11,094 nt of DNA from Candidatus Poribacteria bacterium (GTDB taxonomy: Bacteria > Poribacteria > WGA-4E > WGA-3G). Location: contig JAPPMR010000829.1 of the NCBI GenBank assembly GCA_028818995.1, forward strand, positions 1 to 11,094. The letters are read 5' to 3'. Positions 1-5,996 of this stretch are shown one piece after another. The notes under the pieces were generated by a model. The model was given only the letters and a program-made list of their open reading frames with translations, was not told the origin of the DNA and made no database searches. Made by a program: the position numbers and the translations under genes. Numbering within the stretch: position 1 is the stretch's first letter; the number at the start of each line of letters is the position of its first letter.

Positions 1-241
1 CTCGGTTAATCTGGTTTGCCCCGCTTCGGAATAGACTTGCACTTGTGAGAACAGCGGCACGGCTCGGAACACAAACTGCTCCCGAAAGCGAACCCATGAT
101 ATGAGTTTGCCGGAAGTTTGTCCCGCGTTCCATCAGTGAATCCATTGTTGGTGTTTTGACTGTTGGGTCACCCATACCTGCAATAGCATCCCACCGATGG
201 TCATCGGCAATCATGAAAAGAACATTGGGGCGTGAAGGCAT
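1..241 (-). CDS. Sulfatase, N-terminal fragment (runs off left edge)
   Basis: Reading the minus strand from an ATG at 241 gives 80 residues beginning MPSRPNVLFMIADDHRWDAI, the classic start of a type I sulfatase (alkaline-phosphatase-like fold). Asp13-Asp14 in IADDHRWD match the calcium-binding aspartates. Cys57 in CVPSR fits the C-x-P-x-R signature in which the cysteine is oxidised to the catalytic formylglycine by a maturation enzyme. The family hydrolyses sulfate esters, often of polysaccharides; the substrate cannot be told from this fragment. There is no signal peptide at this start, so the visible part looks cytoplasmic. The start is supported by a GGAGAA ribosome-binding site three bases upstream and by an extended -10 promoter further up. 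The gene is divergent from the dehydratase gene. The usual TGR after CxPSR is replaced by TSA (residues 66-68). The C-terminus lies outside the window. Confidence 0.93.
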   Translation of the reverse strand, partial: MPSRPNVLFMIADDHRWDAIAGMGDPTVKTPTMDSLMERGTNFRQTHIMGSLSGAVCVPSRAAVLTSASLFRSGANQINR

Positions 242-260
242 AATTTCTCCTATAATGGTT

Positions 261-274
261 GTTAGTTATCGGTT
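261..274. repeat. Degenerate heptad repeat, copy 1
   Basis: Two adjacent heptamers, GTTAGTT (261-267) and ATCGGTT (268-274), match the repeat seen at 435-454 and 1625-1645 (complement form AACYGAY). This is the weakest of the three copies, with one mismatch in the first unit. It lies in the sulfatase leader, between the promoter and the ribosome-binding site. Confidence 0.4.
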
Positions 275-329
275 TCTTCTTCTGGCTGTCAAGGTTTTCT
301 TTTACAATTTGCACATTCAATGCACAAAC

Positions 330-358
330 ATTATAGCATAATCCGAAAATATGTTCAC
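330..358 (-). promoter_or_regulatory. Extended -10 promoter for the sulfatase
   Basis: On the minus strand a perfect -10 box TATAAT lies at 335-330, preceded by TGC at 338-336, giving the extended -10 form TGnTATAAT. A poor -35 match, GTGAAC, is at 358-353 with a 17-bp spacer; weak -35 boxes are common when an extended -10 is present. Transcription would start near 323, leaving a leader of about 80 nt before the sulfatase ATG. This is a prediction from the sequence only. Confidence 0.5.
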
Positions 359-434
359 ATTTCAATGAACAATCCAACACGTTCGCGCTGGTGGGAAACC
401 TCGCCAATGTAAAGGTAATTGTGAATTTCACTAT

Positions 435-454
435 AACTGACAACTGATAACCGC
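435..454. repeat. Degenerate heptad repeat, copy 2
   Basis: Three consecutive units AACTGAC (435-441), AACTGAT (442-448) and AACCGC (449-454, six bases) lie just upstream of the dehydratase ribosome-binding site. The same AACYGAY heptamer, in the opposite orientation, recurs at the far end of that gene (1625-1645), so the gene is bracketed by the repeat. Confidence 0.6.
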
Positions 455-470
455 AAAAAAGGAAATTCTA

Positions 471-1616
471 ATGAAAATTGCAACAATTGAACAATTCTAT
501 CCACGTCGTCGGATGCGGCTTGTAAAAATTACAACAGACACCGGCATCGTTGGATGGGGTGAAACAACACTTGAAGGTAAACCGAAAAGCACATGTGCGG
601 CAGTTGAAGAACTTGCCGGCTATTTTATAGGTAAAGACCCGTTACGTATTGAACATCATTGGCAGCATGTCTATCGCTCTGCTTTCTTCCGAGGCGGTAA
701 TATCTTGATGTCTGCCCTATCCGGAATTGATCAGGCGTTGTGGGATATTGCAGGTAAATTTTACAATGTACCCACCTACCAACTCTTAGGTGGTGCTGTG
801 CGTGACCGTATCCGCGTTTATGCACACTGGGGCATCGGCAGTTTAACTGACGAAGGCAAAGCCGCTGCAAAAGAACGACTTGAATTTTTACAGCAAAAAG
901 GGGGATACACAGCGTTTAAAAGCGGTCCCGGTGGTAAATGGCGCGGGCATGAACCTCCTGCAGTGATTGATGCTTTTGTTGAACGTGCCTACCTGATGCG
1001 CGAATGGGTCGGTCCCGATGTTGAACTTGCCTTTGATTTTCACGGTAAGATGACACCTGCTCTCGCTATTGAAATCTGCCATGAACTTAAAGGTATGCGT
1101 CCAATGTTTGTTGAAGAGCCTGTTCCACAAGAGAATGTTGATGCTCTCAAATTAGTGTCCGACCATGTTCCGTTTCCAATCGCTACTGGTGAACGCCTGC
1201 TAACCCGATGGGGTTTTCGCGAAGTTTTTGAGAAACAGGCGGTCGCTTACCTACAACCTGACACCTCCCACGCTGGCGGTATCACCGAACTGAAAAAGAT
1301 TGCCAACATGGCGGAGGTTTACTATATGCACATCGCTCCGCATTGTGCGATTGGACCTGTTGCTTTTTCTGCCTCCCTTCATGTTGATGCTGTTGTGCCA
1401 AATTTCCTAATTCAAGAGCAAATTGATGACGGTTTAGGTGCTGGTTTATTCAAAGAAGATTGGCAAGTTACAGATGGTCACATTGAGTTGCCGACAAAAC
1501 CGGGACTCGGTTTTGAAATTGACGAGAAAGAGGCGGAACAGACACTCAATACCTATCCAGAAGAACTCGGCGGCGAATACTATTATGATACCGACGGTAG
1601 CGTTGCGGATTGGTAA
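471..1616 (+). CDS. Enolase-superfamily sugar-acid dehydratase, galactonate dehydratase (DgoD)-like
   Basis: This 381-residue protein belongs to the mandelate racemase/muconate lactonizing enzyme group and matches the length (382) of E. coli D-galactonate dehydratase as I recall it. The N-terminal capping domain (about 1-115, with GIVGWGETTLEG and ALSGIDQALWDIAGK) precedes the barrel. All expected active-site residues are present at a constant offset of +6 from E. coli DgoD: metal ligands Asp189 (FDFHG), Glu215 (EEP) and Glu241 (GER), His191, the Asp264-His291 dyad (QPD and APHC) and Glu316 (LQEQ-like IQEQ). The family removes water from aldonic acids to give 2-keto-3-deoxy acids. Galactonate is the likeliest substrate by motif, but related aldonates are possible, so no symbol is given. 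The start ATG has AAAAAAGGA seven bases upstream. It is divergent from a sulfatase and converges on the WD40 gene with 9 bp between stops. Confidence 0.93.
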   Translation: MKIATIEQFYPRRRMRLVKITTDTGIVGWGETTLEGKPKSTCAAVEELAGYFIGKDPLRIEHHWQHVYRSAFFRGGNILMSALSGIDQALWDIAGKFYNVPTYQLLGGAVRDRIRVYAHWGIGSLTDEGKAAAKERLEFLQQKGGYTAFKSGPGGKWRGHEPPAVIDAFVERAYLMREWVGPDVELAFDFHGKMTPALAIEICHELKGMRPMFVEEPVPQENVDALKLVSDHVPFPIATGERLLTRWGFREVFEKQAVAYLQPDTSHAGGITELKKIANMAEVYYMHIAPHCAIGPVAFSASLHVDAVVPNFLIQEQIDDGLGAGLFKEDWQVTDGHIELPTKPGLGFEIDEKEAEQTLNTYPEELGGEYYYDTDGSVADW

Positions 1617-1632
1617 ACTGAGTCGTCAGTTT
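1615..1632. terminator. Short hairpin between convergent genes, possible bidirectional terminator
   Basis: AAACTGA (1615-1621), the loop GTCG and TCAGTTT (1626-1632) form a perfect 7-bp stem with a tetraloop. It overlaps the last two bases of the dehydratase stop codon and all of the WD40 stop codon. A short T run follows on either strand. The stem is AT-rich (two G-C pairs) and the T tract is short, so it would be a weak intrinsic terminator. Position, between two convergent stop codons, is the main support. Confidence 0.4.
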
Positions 1633-1645
1633 TCAGTTGTCGGTT
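1625..1645. repeat. Degenerate heptad repeat, copy 3, overlapping the WD40 gene end
   Basis: Three exact-period units GTCAGTT (1625-1631), TTCAGTT (1632-1638) and GTCGGTT (1639-1645) are the reverse complement of the AACYGAY heptamer at 435-454. Read on the minus strand, the repeat encodes the last residues PTTEN and the TGA stop of the WD40 protein. Confidence 0.6.
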
Positions 1646-3617
1646 TTAGATGCTGCAATGTATCTACATCCCACAGAAGCACCGTACCATCCTCACTTCC
1701 ACTCGCAAGGAGTTTTCCATCCGCACTCCACGATAGACTTTTGACAGATCCTGTATGTCCTGTGAGTATGGTATTGGGTGTAACCACACCGCTTTTGATA
1801 TCCCATAAACGTACTTTGTTGCCAGCACTTCCACTGGCAAGCAGCGTGCCTTCTGTATTTAATGATACACTGTGAACAGTGCTTGTACGTGGTATATCGG
1901 TTACTATTTGTGTTGCAGTTTTGACATCCCACAAATGCACCGTACCATCCCAACCTGCACTGGCAAGCAGTGTACTATCTGCATTCAAAGACACGCTGCT
2001 GACGATGCTTGTTCTTGGCACAGGTATAAGTGTTGTTATTTGTGTTGCAGTTTTGACATCCCATAACCGCAGTGTGCCGTCACCACTTCCACTAATTAGC
2101 AGCGTTCCATCCGCACTAAACGATACACTATACACCCTATCTGTATGTTCTGTAAGCGATGCTATCTGTGTTGCAGTTTTGACATCCCACAAACATACCC
2201 TACCATCCCAACTTCCACTGGCGAGTAGTGTGCCGTCACCACTAAACGATACACTATACACTCGTCCTGTATGTCCTATGAGAGTAGCTATATGTGTAGT
2301 GGTTTTGACATCCCAAAGAATCACTTTACCATTAAACCCTCCACCCGCAAGTATCGTTCCATCCGCATTCAGCGTCACACTTTGGACCCCATCCGTAGAT
2401 ATCCGATCTTCTATCGGCACTGTATATGTTGCTATTTGTGTTGCAGTTTTAACATCCCATACACATACTGGAGCATCCCAATGGGCACTCGCGAGGAGCG
2501 TTCCATCTGCGTTTAATGATACACTATTGACACTGTTTATATGTTCTGTAAGTGTAGTTTTTTGTGTGCTGGTGTTGACTTCCCACAAACTCACGGAGTT
2601 TCGACTTGCACTGGCAAGCATCGTGCCATCCACATTCCACGATACACTCTCAACCGAGTCGTCTGTCTGTTCAATAAGAGTAGTTTTGAGTGTAGGTGTA
2701 GCGGTTGTGACATCCCACACACGTACCGTGCCATCCCCACGCCCACTGGCAAGCATCGTGCTATTAGCACTCCACGATAAACTCTTGACCGCGCTCCATG
2801 ATGTGTCTTGTCCTTTTTTATATCCTATGAGAGTTGTTCTGAGTGTAGGCGTGTCAGTTGTGATATCCCATAGAAGTAACTTATAGTCGGAACCTCCAGT
2901 AGCGAGCATCGTGCCATCAGCATTCAATGAAACACACTGACTCCCACCCCATCCAGTAAGGTTTGCTTTTTGCGTGCCTGTGGTGACATCCCATACACGC
3001 ACCGGTTCGTGGAAACCCGAACTGGCGAGGAGTGTGCCTTTTGCATTCAAGGATATGCTATCAACACTGTTCATATGTCCTGCAAAGGTCATTTCGGGAG
3101 TAGCCGTGGCAACGTCCCATAAATGTACCGCACCATCAGCACTTCCACTAGCGAGGAACCTGCCATCAGCACTCCATGATACACTGCTAACAGACCATTT
3201 ATGTCCTATAAAGGTATCTTTGAGTGTAGCCGTGGCGACATCCCACAAATGAATCGTGCCATCCGCATTCCCACTGGCAAGGAGCGTGCCATCAGCACTC
3301 CATGATACGCTGTTAACCCCTCGCCACAATCCGCTATTTAACTCGTCTATACGTATTGTAAGCAACGCGCGTTCTTGATGTGTTTCAGTATCGTACAGCC
3401 ATATACCAGTGCTACAAGCAACAGCTAAAAGGCTGCTATCAGGTGAATATACTGCTTCACTTATCCACCCTTTACCGAGGCGAACTTTGACACCATCAGG
3501 TAATCCTAATTGGGTAGACTCGGGATATTGTGCAAAGGTAATATCAACACGGACACTTGAAAGGACGAATAGTGTAAATAAAATAAAAAAGATGCTTTTT
3601 ATTTTCATTCTCTTCAA
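1626..3617 (-). CDS. Secreted WD40 beta-propeller protein, 14 blades
   Basis: The product (up to 663 residues) has a Sec signal peptide: a basic start, then a hydrophobic run FFILFTLFVL and probable cleavage after DITFA (residue 29). Fourteen WD40 blades follow from about residue 51 to 652, each with a V-x-S-V-S-[WLF]-[SN]-A-D-G-T-L-L-A-S core and a closing LWDV. Fourteen is twice seven, so two seven-bladed propellers are likely. No enzymatic domain is visible; WD40 propellers are binding scaffolds, and here the protein would act in the periplasm or outside the cell. Its start lies 13 bp after the PhyH-like gene's stop, suggesting co-transcription. Start choice is uncertain: TTG at 3617 has AGG five bases before it, while ATG at 3608 gives a cleaner signal peptide but a poor ribosome-binding site. 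The final residues PTTEN come from an intergenic-type heptad repeat. Confidence 0.9.
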   Translation of the reverse strand: MKRMKIKSIFFILFTLFVLSSVRVDITFAQYPESTQLGLPDGVKVRLGKGWISEAVYSPDSSLLAVACSTGIWLYDTETHQERALLTIRIDELNSGLWRGVNSVSWSADGTLLASGNADGTIHLWDVATATLKDTFIGHKWSVSSVSWSADGRFLASGSADGAVHLWDVATATPEMTFAGHMNSVDSISLNAKGTLLASSGFHEPVRVWDVTTGTQKANLTGWGGSQCVSLNADGTMLATGGSDYKLLLWDITTDTPTLRTTLIGYKKGQDTSWSAVKSLSWSANSTMLASGRGDGTVRVWDVTTATPTLKTTLIEQTDDSVESVSWNVDGTMLASASRNSVSLWEVNTSTQKTTLTEHINSVNSVSLNADGTLLASAHWDAPVCVWDVKTATQIATYTVPIEDRISTDGVQSVTLNADGTILAGGGFNGKVILWDVKTTTHIATLIGHTGRVYSVSFSGDGTLLASGSWDGRVCLWDVKTATQIASLTEHTDRVYSVSFSADGTLLISGSGDGTLRLWDVKTATQITTLIPVPRTSIVSSVSLNADSTLLASAGWDGTVHLWDVKTATQIVTDIPRTSTVHSVSLNTEGTLLASGSAGNKVRLWDIKSGVVTPNTILTGHTGSVKSLSWSADGKLLASGSEDGTVLLWDVDTLQHLKPTTEN
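1650..3467. repeat. DNA-level tandem repeats encoding the WD40 blades
   Basis: The blades are visible as a repeat of roughly 115-145 bp in the DNA. A block containing tgttgcagttttgacatccc recurs almost unchanged near 1912, 2045, 2170 and, with one change, 2440; each copy encodes LWDVKTATQI. The seam between blades is also repeated (aaacgatacactatacac at about 2115 and 2247). Blades 8 and 10-12 share the most DNA identity, indicating recent internal duplication or gene conversion there. The outer blades have diverged more. Confidence 0.75.
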
Positions 3618-3630
3618 CCCAACCTATGCT

Positions 3631-4377
3631 TTATACCACCGGTTTGCGGTGTGCGACATAAGGTGGTTCAAGCATCAACTTCTGATCTTCGTCAGTCATC
3701 AGCTCACGGAGGGCATCGTCATACCTGCCTTGTCCCCATGAAGCATGCCCTGGGGAATACTTGAACAGAATTGAGCGGCGTTGATGCGTTGCAGTCCACG
3801 GGAGCGTACCATGCGTCAACGCTTCTGTAAAGATAACAACATCGCCCGCCTTCTGATGCACCGGTGCCATACAGGTTTTGTTTTCCACTACGGGACGGAA
3901 CTGCGGTGGACACGGATAGTTGCTTTTATGGCTACCGGGAATACAACAGAAACCACCGTGCCCTGGAAGCATGTCTGTCAACGCCCACGAGGCAACGGTC
4001 AAACCGTTATACATCCGATCATTACGGAAGACATAGTATTGCGAAGGATCGTAAGGCGTGCCGCCACCGTGAAGTGTTCCACCTGGATTTCCCTCTATCA
4101 TCAAAATTCCGTAGACGTGATCAAGTCGAAATTTTGGACCGACGACCTCTGCTAAACACGGCATAATACGTGGATGGTTGAGAAGTTTCCGAAAAGCATC
4201 GTTTTCCCAACTCAAGAAGCCACCGAATCGTTGTGAATGGATATTATCGTCCACAGGATCGGGGTAGTCTTGAACGTCAATCAGCGCGTTCAGTTCTGCA
4301 AGTTCTTCTCCCTCTAAGACACCTTCTATATTCACATATCCCCATAGGTCAAACAGATATTTTTCTTCAGCGTTCAT
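3631..4377 (-). CDS. Phytanoyl-CoA dioxygenase (PhyH)-like protein with atypical HGG motif
   Basis: This 248-residue protein starts at the ATG at 4377, with GGAG eight bases upstream. A longer reading from 4473 would overlap the NIPSNAP gene by 77 bp and is rejected. The opening, EKYLFDLWGYVNIEGVL, is typical of PhyH-family Fe(II)/2-oxoglutarate oxygenases, as are CCIPGSHKSNYPCP (144-157) and GDVVIFTEALTHGTLPW (178-194). His189 would be the distal iron ligand, and an arginine in HQRRSILFKYSP (198-209) would bind 2-oxoglutarate. The proximal iron motif should be His-x-Asp, but the only candidate is LHGGG (102-106), so the carboxylate is missing. It may be a halogenase-like site, use another acidic residue (Asp110 is near), or belong to a divergent subfamily. 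Substrate unknown. It sits 19 bp after NIPSNAP and just before the WD40 gene. Confidence 0.88.
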   Translation of the reverse strand: MNAEEKYLFDLWGYVNIEGVLEGEELAELNALIDVQDYPDPVDDNIHSQRFGGFLSWENDAFRKLLNHPRIMPCLAEVVGPKFRLDHVYGILMIEGNPGGTLHGGGTPYDPSQYYVFRNDRMYNGLTVASWALTDMLPGHGGFCCIPGSHKSNYPCPPQFRPVVENKTCMAPVHQKAGDVVIFTEALTHGTLPWTATHQRRSILFKYSPGHASWGQGRYDDALRELMTDEDQKLMLEPPYVAHRKPVV

Positions 4378-4396
4378 AAAGCCATCTCCGTTGCTG

Positions 4397-4720
4397 TTAT
4401 TGATGTGGCGAGCGCGAGGTCGGTTCCATCCGTGTAACAACGATTTTTGATCTGTCAATGAGCTCACCAACACGCGGTGAGATTTCGTTTACCCACCGGT
4501 CATCTTCGTAAACCGCTGCGTAGAGTTGTTCGCGCTGTTCCTCGCTTTCAAACCTGCGGATCCAGACATAAAGGTCATCCTCTTCTTCACCGATAAAACT
4601 ACCAATGACGACCATTCCTTTAGAAATCTGGAACGGGATAACCGTTTCTTCCATGTATTTGACCCAGTTGTCACGTTGTCCGGGTTGCGTTCTATATTGT
4701 CGTAATTCGAAAAATGCCAT
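4397..4720 (-). CDS. NIPSNAP family protein
   Basis: This 107-residue protein begins MAFFELRQYRTQPGQRDNWV, the standard first strand and helix of the NIPSNAP family. The expected features follow: a central IGSFIGEEEDDLYVWIRRFES stretch (about 40-60), an EEQREQLYAAVYEDDRWVNEI helix, and a last strand KIVVTRMEP. The fold is a dimeric alpha+beta (ferredoxin-like) barrel. Bacterial members are small cytoplasmic proteins of poorly defined function, often next to catabolic or oxidative genes. A GGAG ribosome-binding site lies six bases upstream of the ATG. The gene is 19 bp from the downstream PhyH-like gene, so the two are almost surely co-transcribed; a 110-bp gap separates it from the upstream orphan gene. 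The length is normal for one NIPSNAP domain. Confidence 0.9.
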   Translation of the reverse strand: MAFFELRQYRTQPGQRDNWVKYMEETVIPFQISKGMVVIGSFIGEEEDDLYVWIRRFESEEQREQLYAAVYEDDRWVNEISPRVGELIDRSKIVVTRMEPTSRSPHQ

Positions 4721-4777
4721 AAAAATCTCCTTATTGAAAATTTAGGTTATTAATTGAGAAGATATTGTCTTGTTGGT

Positions 4778-4830
4778 AAATAGCATCATCCAAAAGAAAA
4801 TGAGAAACAACTCGTTCTGGTATGCTATTT
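4778..4830. repeat. 9-bp inverted repeat with a 35-nt loop
   Basis: AAATAGCAT (4778-4786) and its exact reverse complement ATGCTATTT (4822-4830) flank a 35-nt spacer, immediately after the stop codon of the 110-aa orphan gene and before the NIPSNAP leader. It could form a long hairpin in the mRNA or be a pair of binding half-sites. The arms are AT-rich and no convincing T tract follows on the transcribed strand, so I do not call it a terminator. Confidence 0.35.
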
Positions 4831-5163
4831 TTAGGCATGTACCTGACAGTGTTTTGCTAAATCTTTACGCACAATCTTGGCAATTTCGGGACCAATCTCC
4901 TGGAGTTTTTCTTCTAAACCTTCATTTTGGATAGAGACTGTAGAAATGAATGCGCCTTTATCTAAATCAATAGGCAAACCGTCCTCTTGTTCAACGCCGT
5001 TCCGGGCGTACCGAACTCGTGCAAGGAAAAGCGGTCCATTACCATCCTCATACTGGAGTTCAATGCGCAAGAATTCAATAGCATCAATCCTTTGCACGCG
5101 TCCAGCTAAGTCCAATGTCTTAAGTGTAAGTTTAAACGGAGACTTAACTTTGTACCTGTTCAT
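4831..5163 (-). CDS. Hypothetical protein, possible partner of the ART-like protein
   Basis: I do not recognise this protein. The ATG at 5163 is chosen over the one at 5169 because AGGA then lies seven bases upstream; it would be one base from the upstream ATG. The result is 110 residues with no signal peptide or membrane segment. Residues 4-80 look beta-rich, with alternating strands (YKVKSPFKLTLKTLDL, EFLRIELQY, PLFLARVRYA) and an acidic loop GVEQEDGLPIDLDKGAF. A charged helix follows at about 81-105 (EGLEEKLQEIGPEIAKIVRK). The gene starts 58 bp after the ART-like gene's stop with no visible promoter between, so the two probably share a transcript. An antitoxin, immunity or adaptor role is only a guess from position; a conserved protein unrelated to the neighbour is equally possible. 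Confidence 0.75.
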   Translation of the reverse strand: MNRYKVKSPFKLTLKTLDLAGRVQRIDAIEFLRIELQYEDGNGPLFLARVRYARNGVEQEDGLPIDLDKGAFISTVSIQNEGLEEKLQEIGPEIAKIVRKDLAKHCQVHA

Positions 5164-5221
5164 GAGCATATCCTATCAACAATCAAAGATTATGTCTAAT
5201 AGTAAACCTCAAAACGATTTT

Positions 5222-5779
5222 TTATAGAACTTGCAGGTATGTTATACCATAGGCAAGAATTTCAGCATCTCGTAATGCTCTTACAAGTGTTTCCAATTCA
5301 ATTGTAAGGTTCGGTGTACGTGGAGTGCCTTCACTTGATGGCGGTTGCATCGAGTGTTGTTCTAAAAAATGCCCCATGTTGCTTGGGTCAACAATACCAA
5401 GCAAAAAATCAGGGAAACCATCGTGTTGGTAGGGTGGTCCTATGCTTGTCGGAGAAGGTAAGATATTTGCAACTTCTTTAACTGGATCTAAGAGTTCTAA
5501 ACCTTTAGGTAAAGGTTCTTGAATTTCTATTTCATGTACGTATGCCGGGCCGTTTGCAGTAGGAACTCTCACGCTACTCAACATCGCGTATCGCCACGCG
5601 ACTGCATAAGATCGAGTGATAGAAATGAAAGGACTGTTAACAGTGCTTCGAGCGATATGAAGCATTAACCGAGTTATAGTAGGTGTCATTCTGGGTGCCC
5701 TTGCGGCAAAACCGCTTTCTATTGGGTCGTTTAAGTGCCAATAGGTCCCAATACCTGCTCCGCGATAGAATATCGCCAT
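5222..5779 (-). CDS. Putative ADP-ribosyltransferase-fold protein (toxin-like)
   Basis: This 185-residue protein has no family I can name with certainty, but the order of motifs resembles the R-S-E class of ADP-ribosyltransferases. An early arginine strand FYRG (residues 4-7) comes first, then SPFISITRSYAVAWRYA (49-65), like the serine-containing STS strand and following helix of that fold. The strand YVHEIEIQEPL (80-90) and an acidic candidate at Glu102 (PVKEVANIL) follow, where the catalytic glutamate would be expected. Such enzymes transfer ADP-ribose from NAD to protein or nucleic-acid targets and often act as toxins or effectors. No signal peptide is visible, so it would act in the cytoplasm. 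The gene has its own strong promoter and is followed by a small orphan gene. The ribosome-binding site (AAAAGG, three bases before the ATG) is tight. A non-enzymatic relative of the fold is also possible. Confidence 0.8.
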   Translation of the reverse strand: MAIFYRGAGIGTYWHLNDPIESGFAARAPRMTPTITRLMLHIARSTVNSPFISITRSYAVAWRYAMLSSVRVPTANGPAYVHEIEIQEPLPKGLELLDPVKEVANILPSPTSIGPPYQHDGFPDFLLGIVDPSNMGHFLEQHSMQPPSSEGTPRTPNLTIELETLVRALRDAEILAYGITYLQVL

Positions 5780-5820
5780 AAACCTTTTATTCCGTTCTCA
5801 TTTTCCAATATGGATATGTA

Positions 5821-5850
5821 AGTGTACCACCAAATTTGTGAATGTGTCAA
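5821..5850 (-). promoter_or_regulatory. Sigma-70 promoter for the ART-like gene
   Basis: On the minus strand a perfect -35 box TTGACA (5850-5845) is followed by an 18-bp spacer and a -10 box TACACT (5826-5821, four of six matches including the key A and T). Transcription would start near 5814, giving a leader of about 35 nt. This is the best promoter match in the window and separates the ART-like cassette from the HEAT gene upstream. Confidence 0.6.
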
Positions 5851-5996
5851 GTGGATTTATCAGGAATAGATTGCCTTTAGCATATTTTGTCCATACTCAG
5901 ACGATGTAAAGTAACCAAATGCCTTAGGCGTAATTAGTGCTGATTTAGTAATGAATTGCGCGACTACAATAACACAAATCCGAAGAAAATGTTGGG

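Noticed and set aside
432..437. TATAAC as a -10 box for the dehydratase gene
   Set aside because: No acceptable -35 lies 16-18 bp upstream, and the element is part of the heptad-repeat block; the promoter of this gene could not be placed.
1879..2886. 335-codon open frame on the plus strand
   Set aside because: It is antisense to the WD40 gene and its repeats simply mirror the blade repeats; no ribosome-binding site, and the low-complexity composition (many Ser, Val, Pro, Leu) is typical of a shadow frame.
1650..3467. Regular DNA repeats that might suggest a CRISPR array
   Set aside because: The period is over 100 bp, the repeats keep reading frame and encode WD40 blades; there are no short unique spacers.
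4378..4473. Longer N-terminus for the PhyH-like protein
   Set aside because: It would overlap the NIPSNAP gene by 77 bp, and the extra residues do not look like the family; the ATG at 4377 has a good ribosome-binding site.
5222..5779. RES-domain toxin or DarT-type DNA ADP-ribosyltransferase
   Set aside because: The RES GGRWN-type motif and DarT-specific motifs are not visible; only a generic ART-like motif order can be supported.
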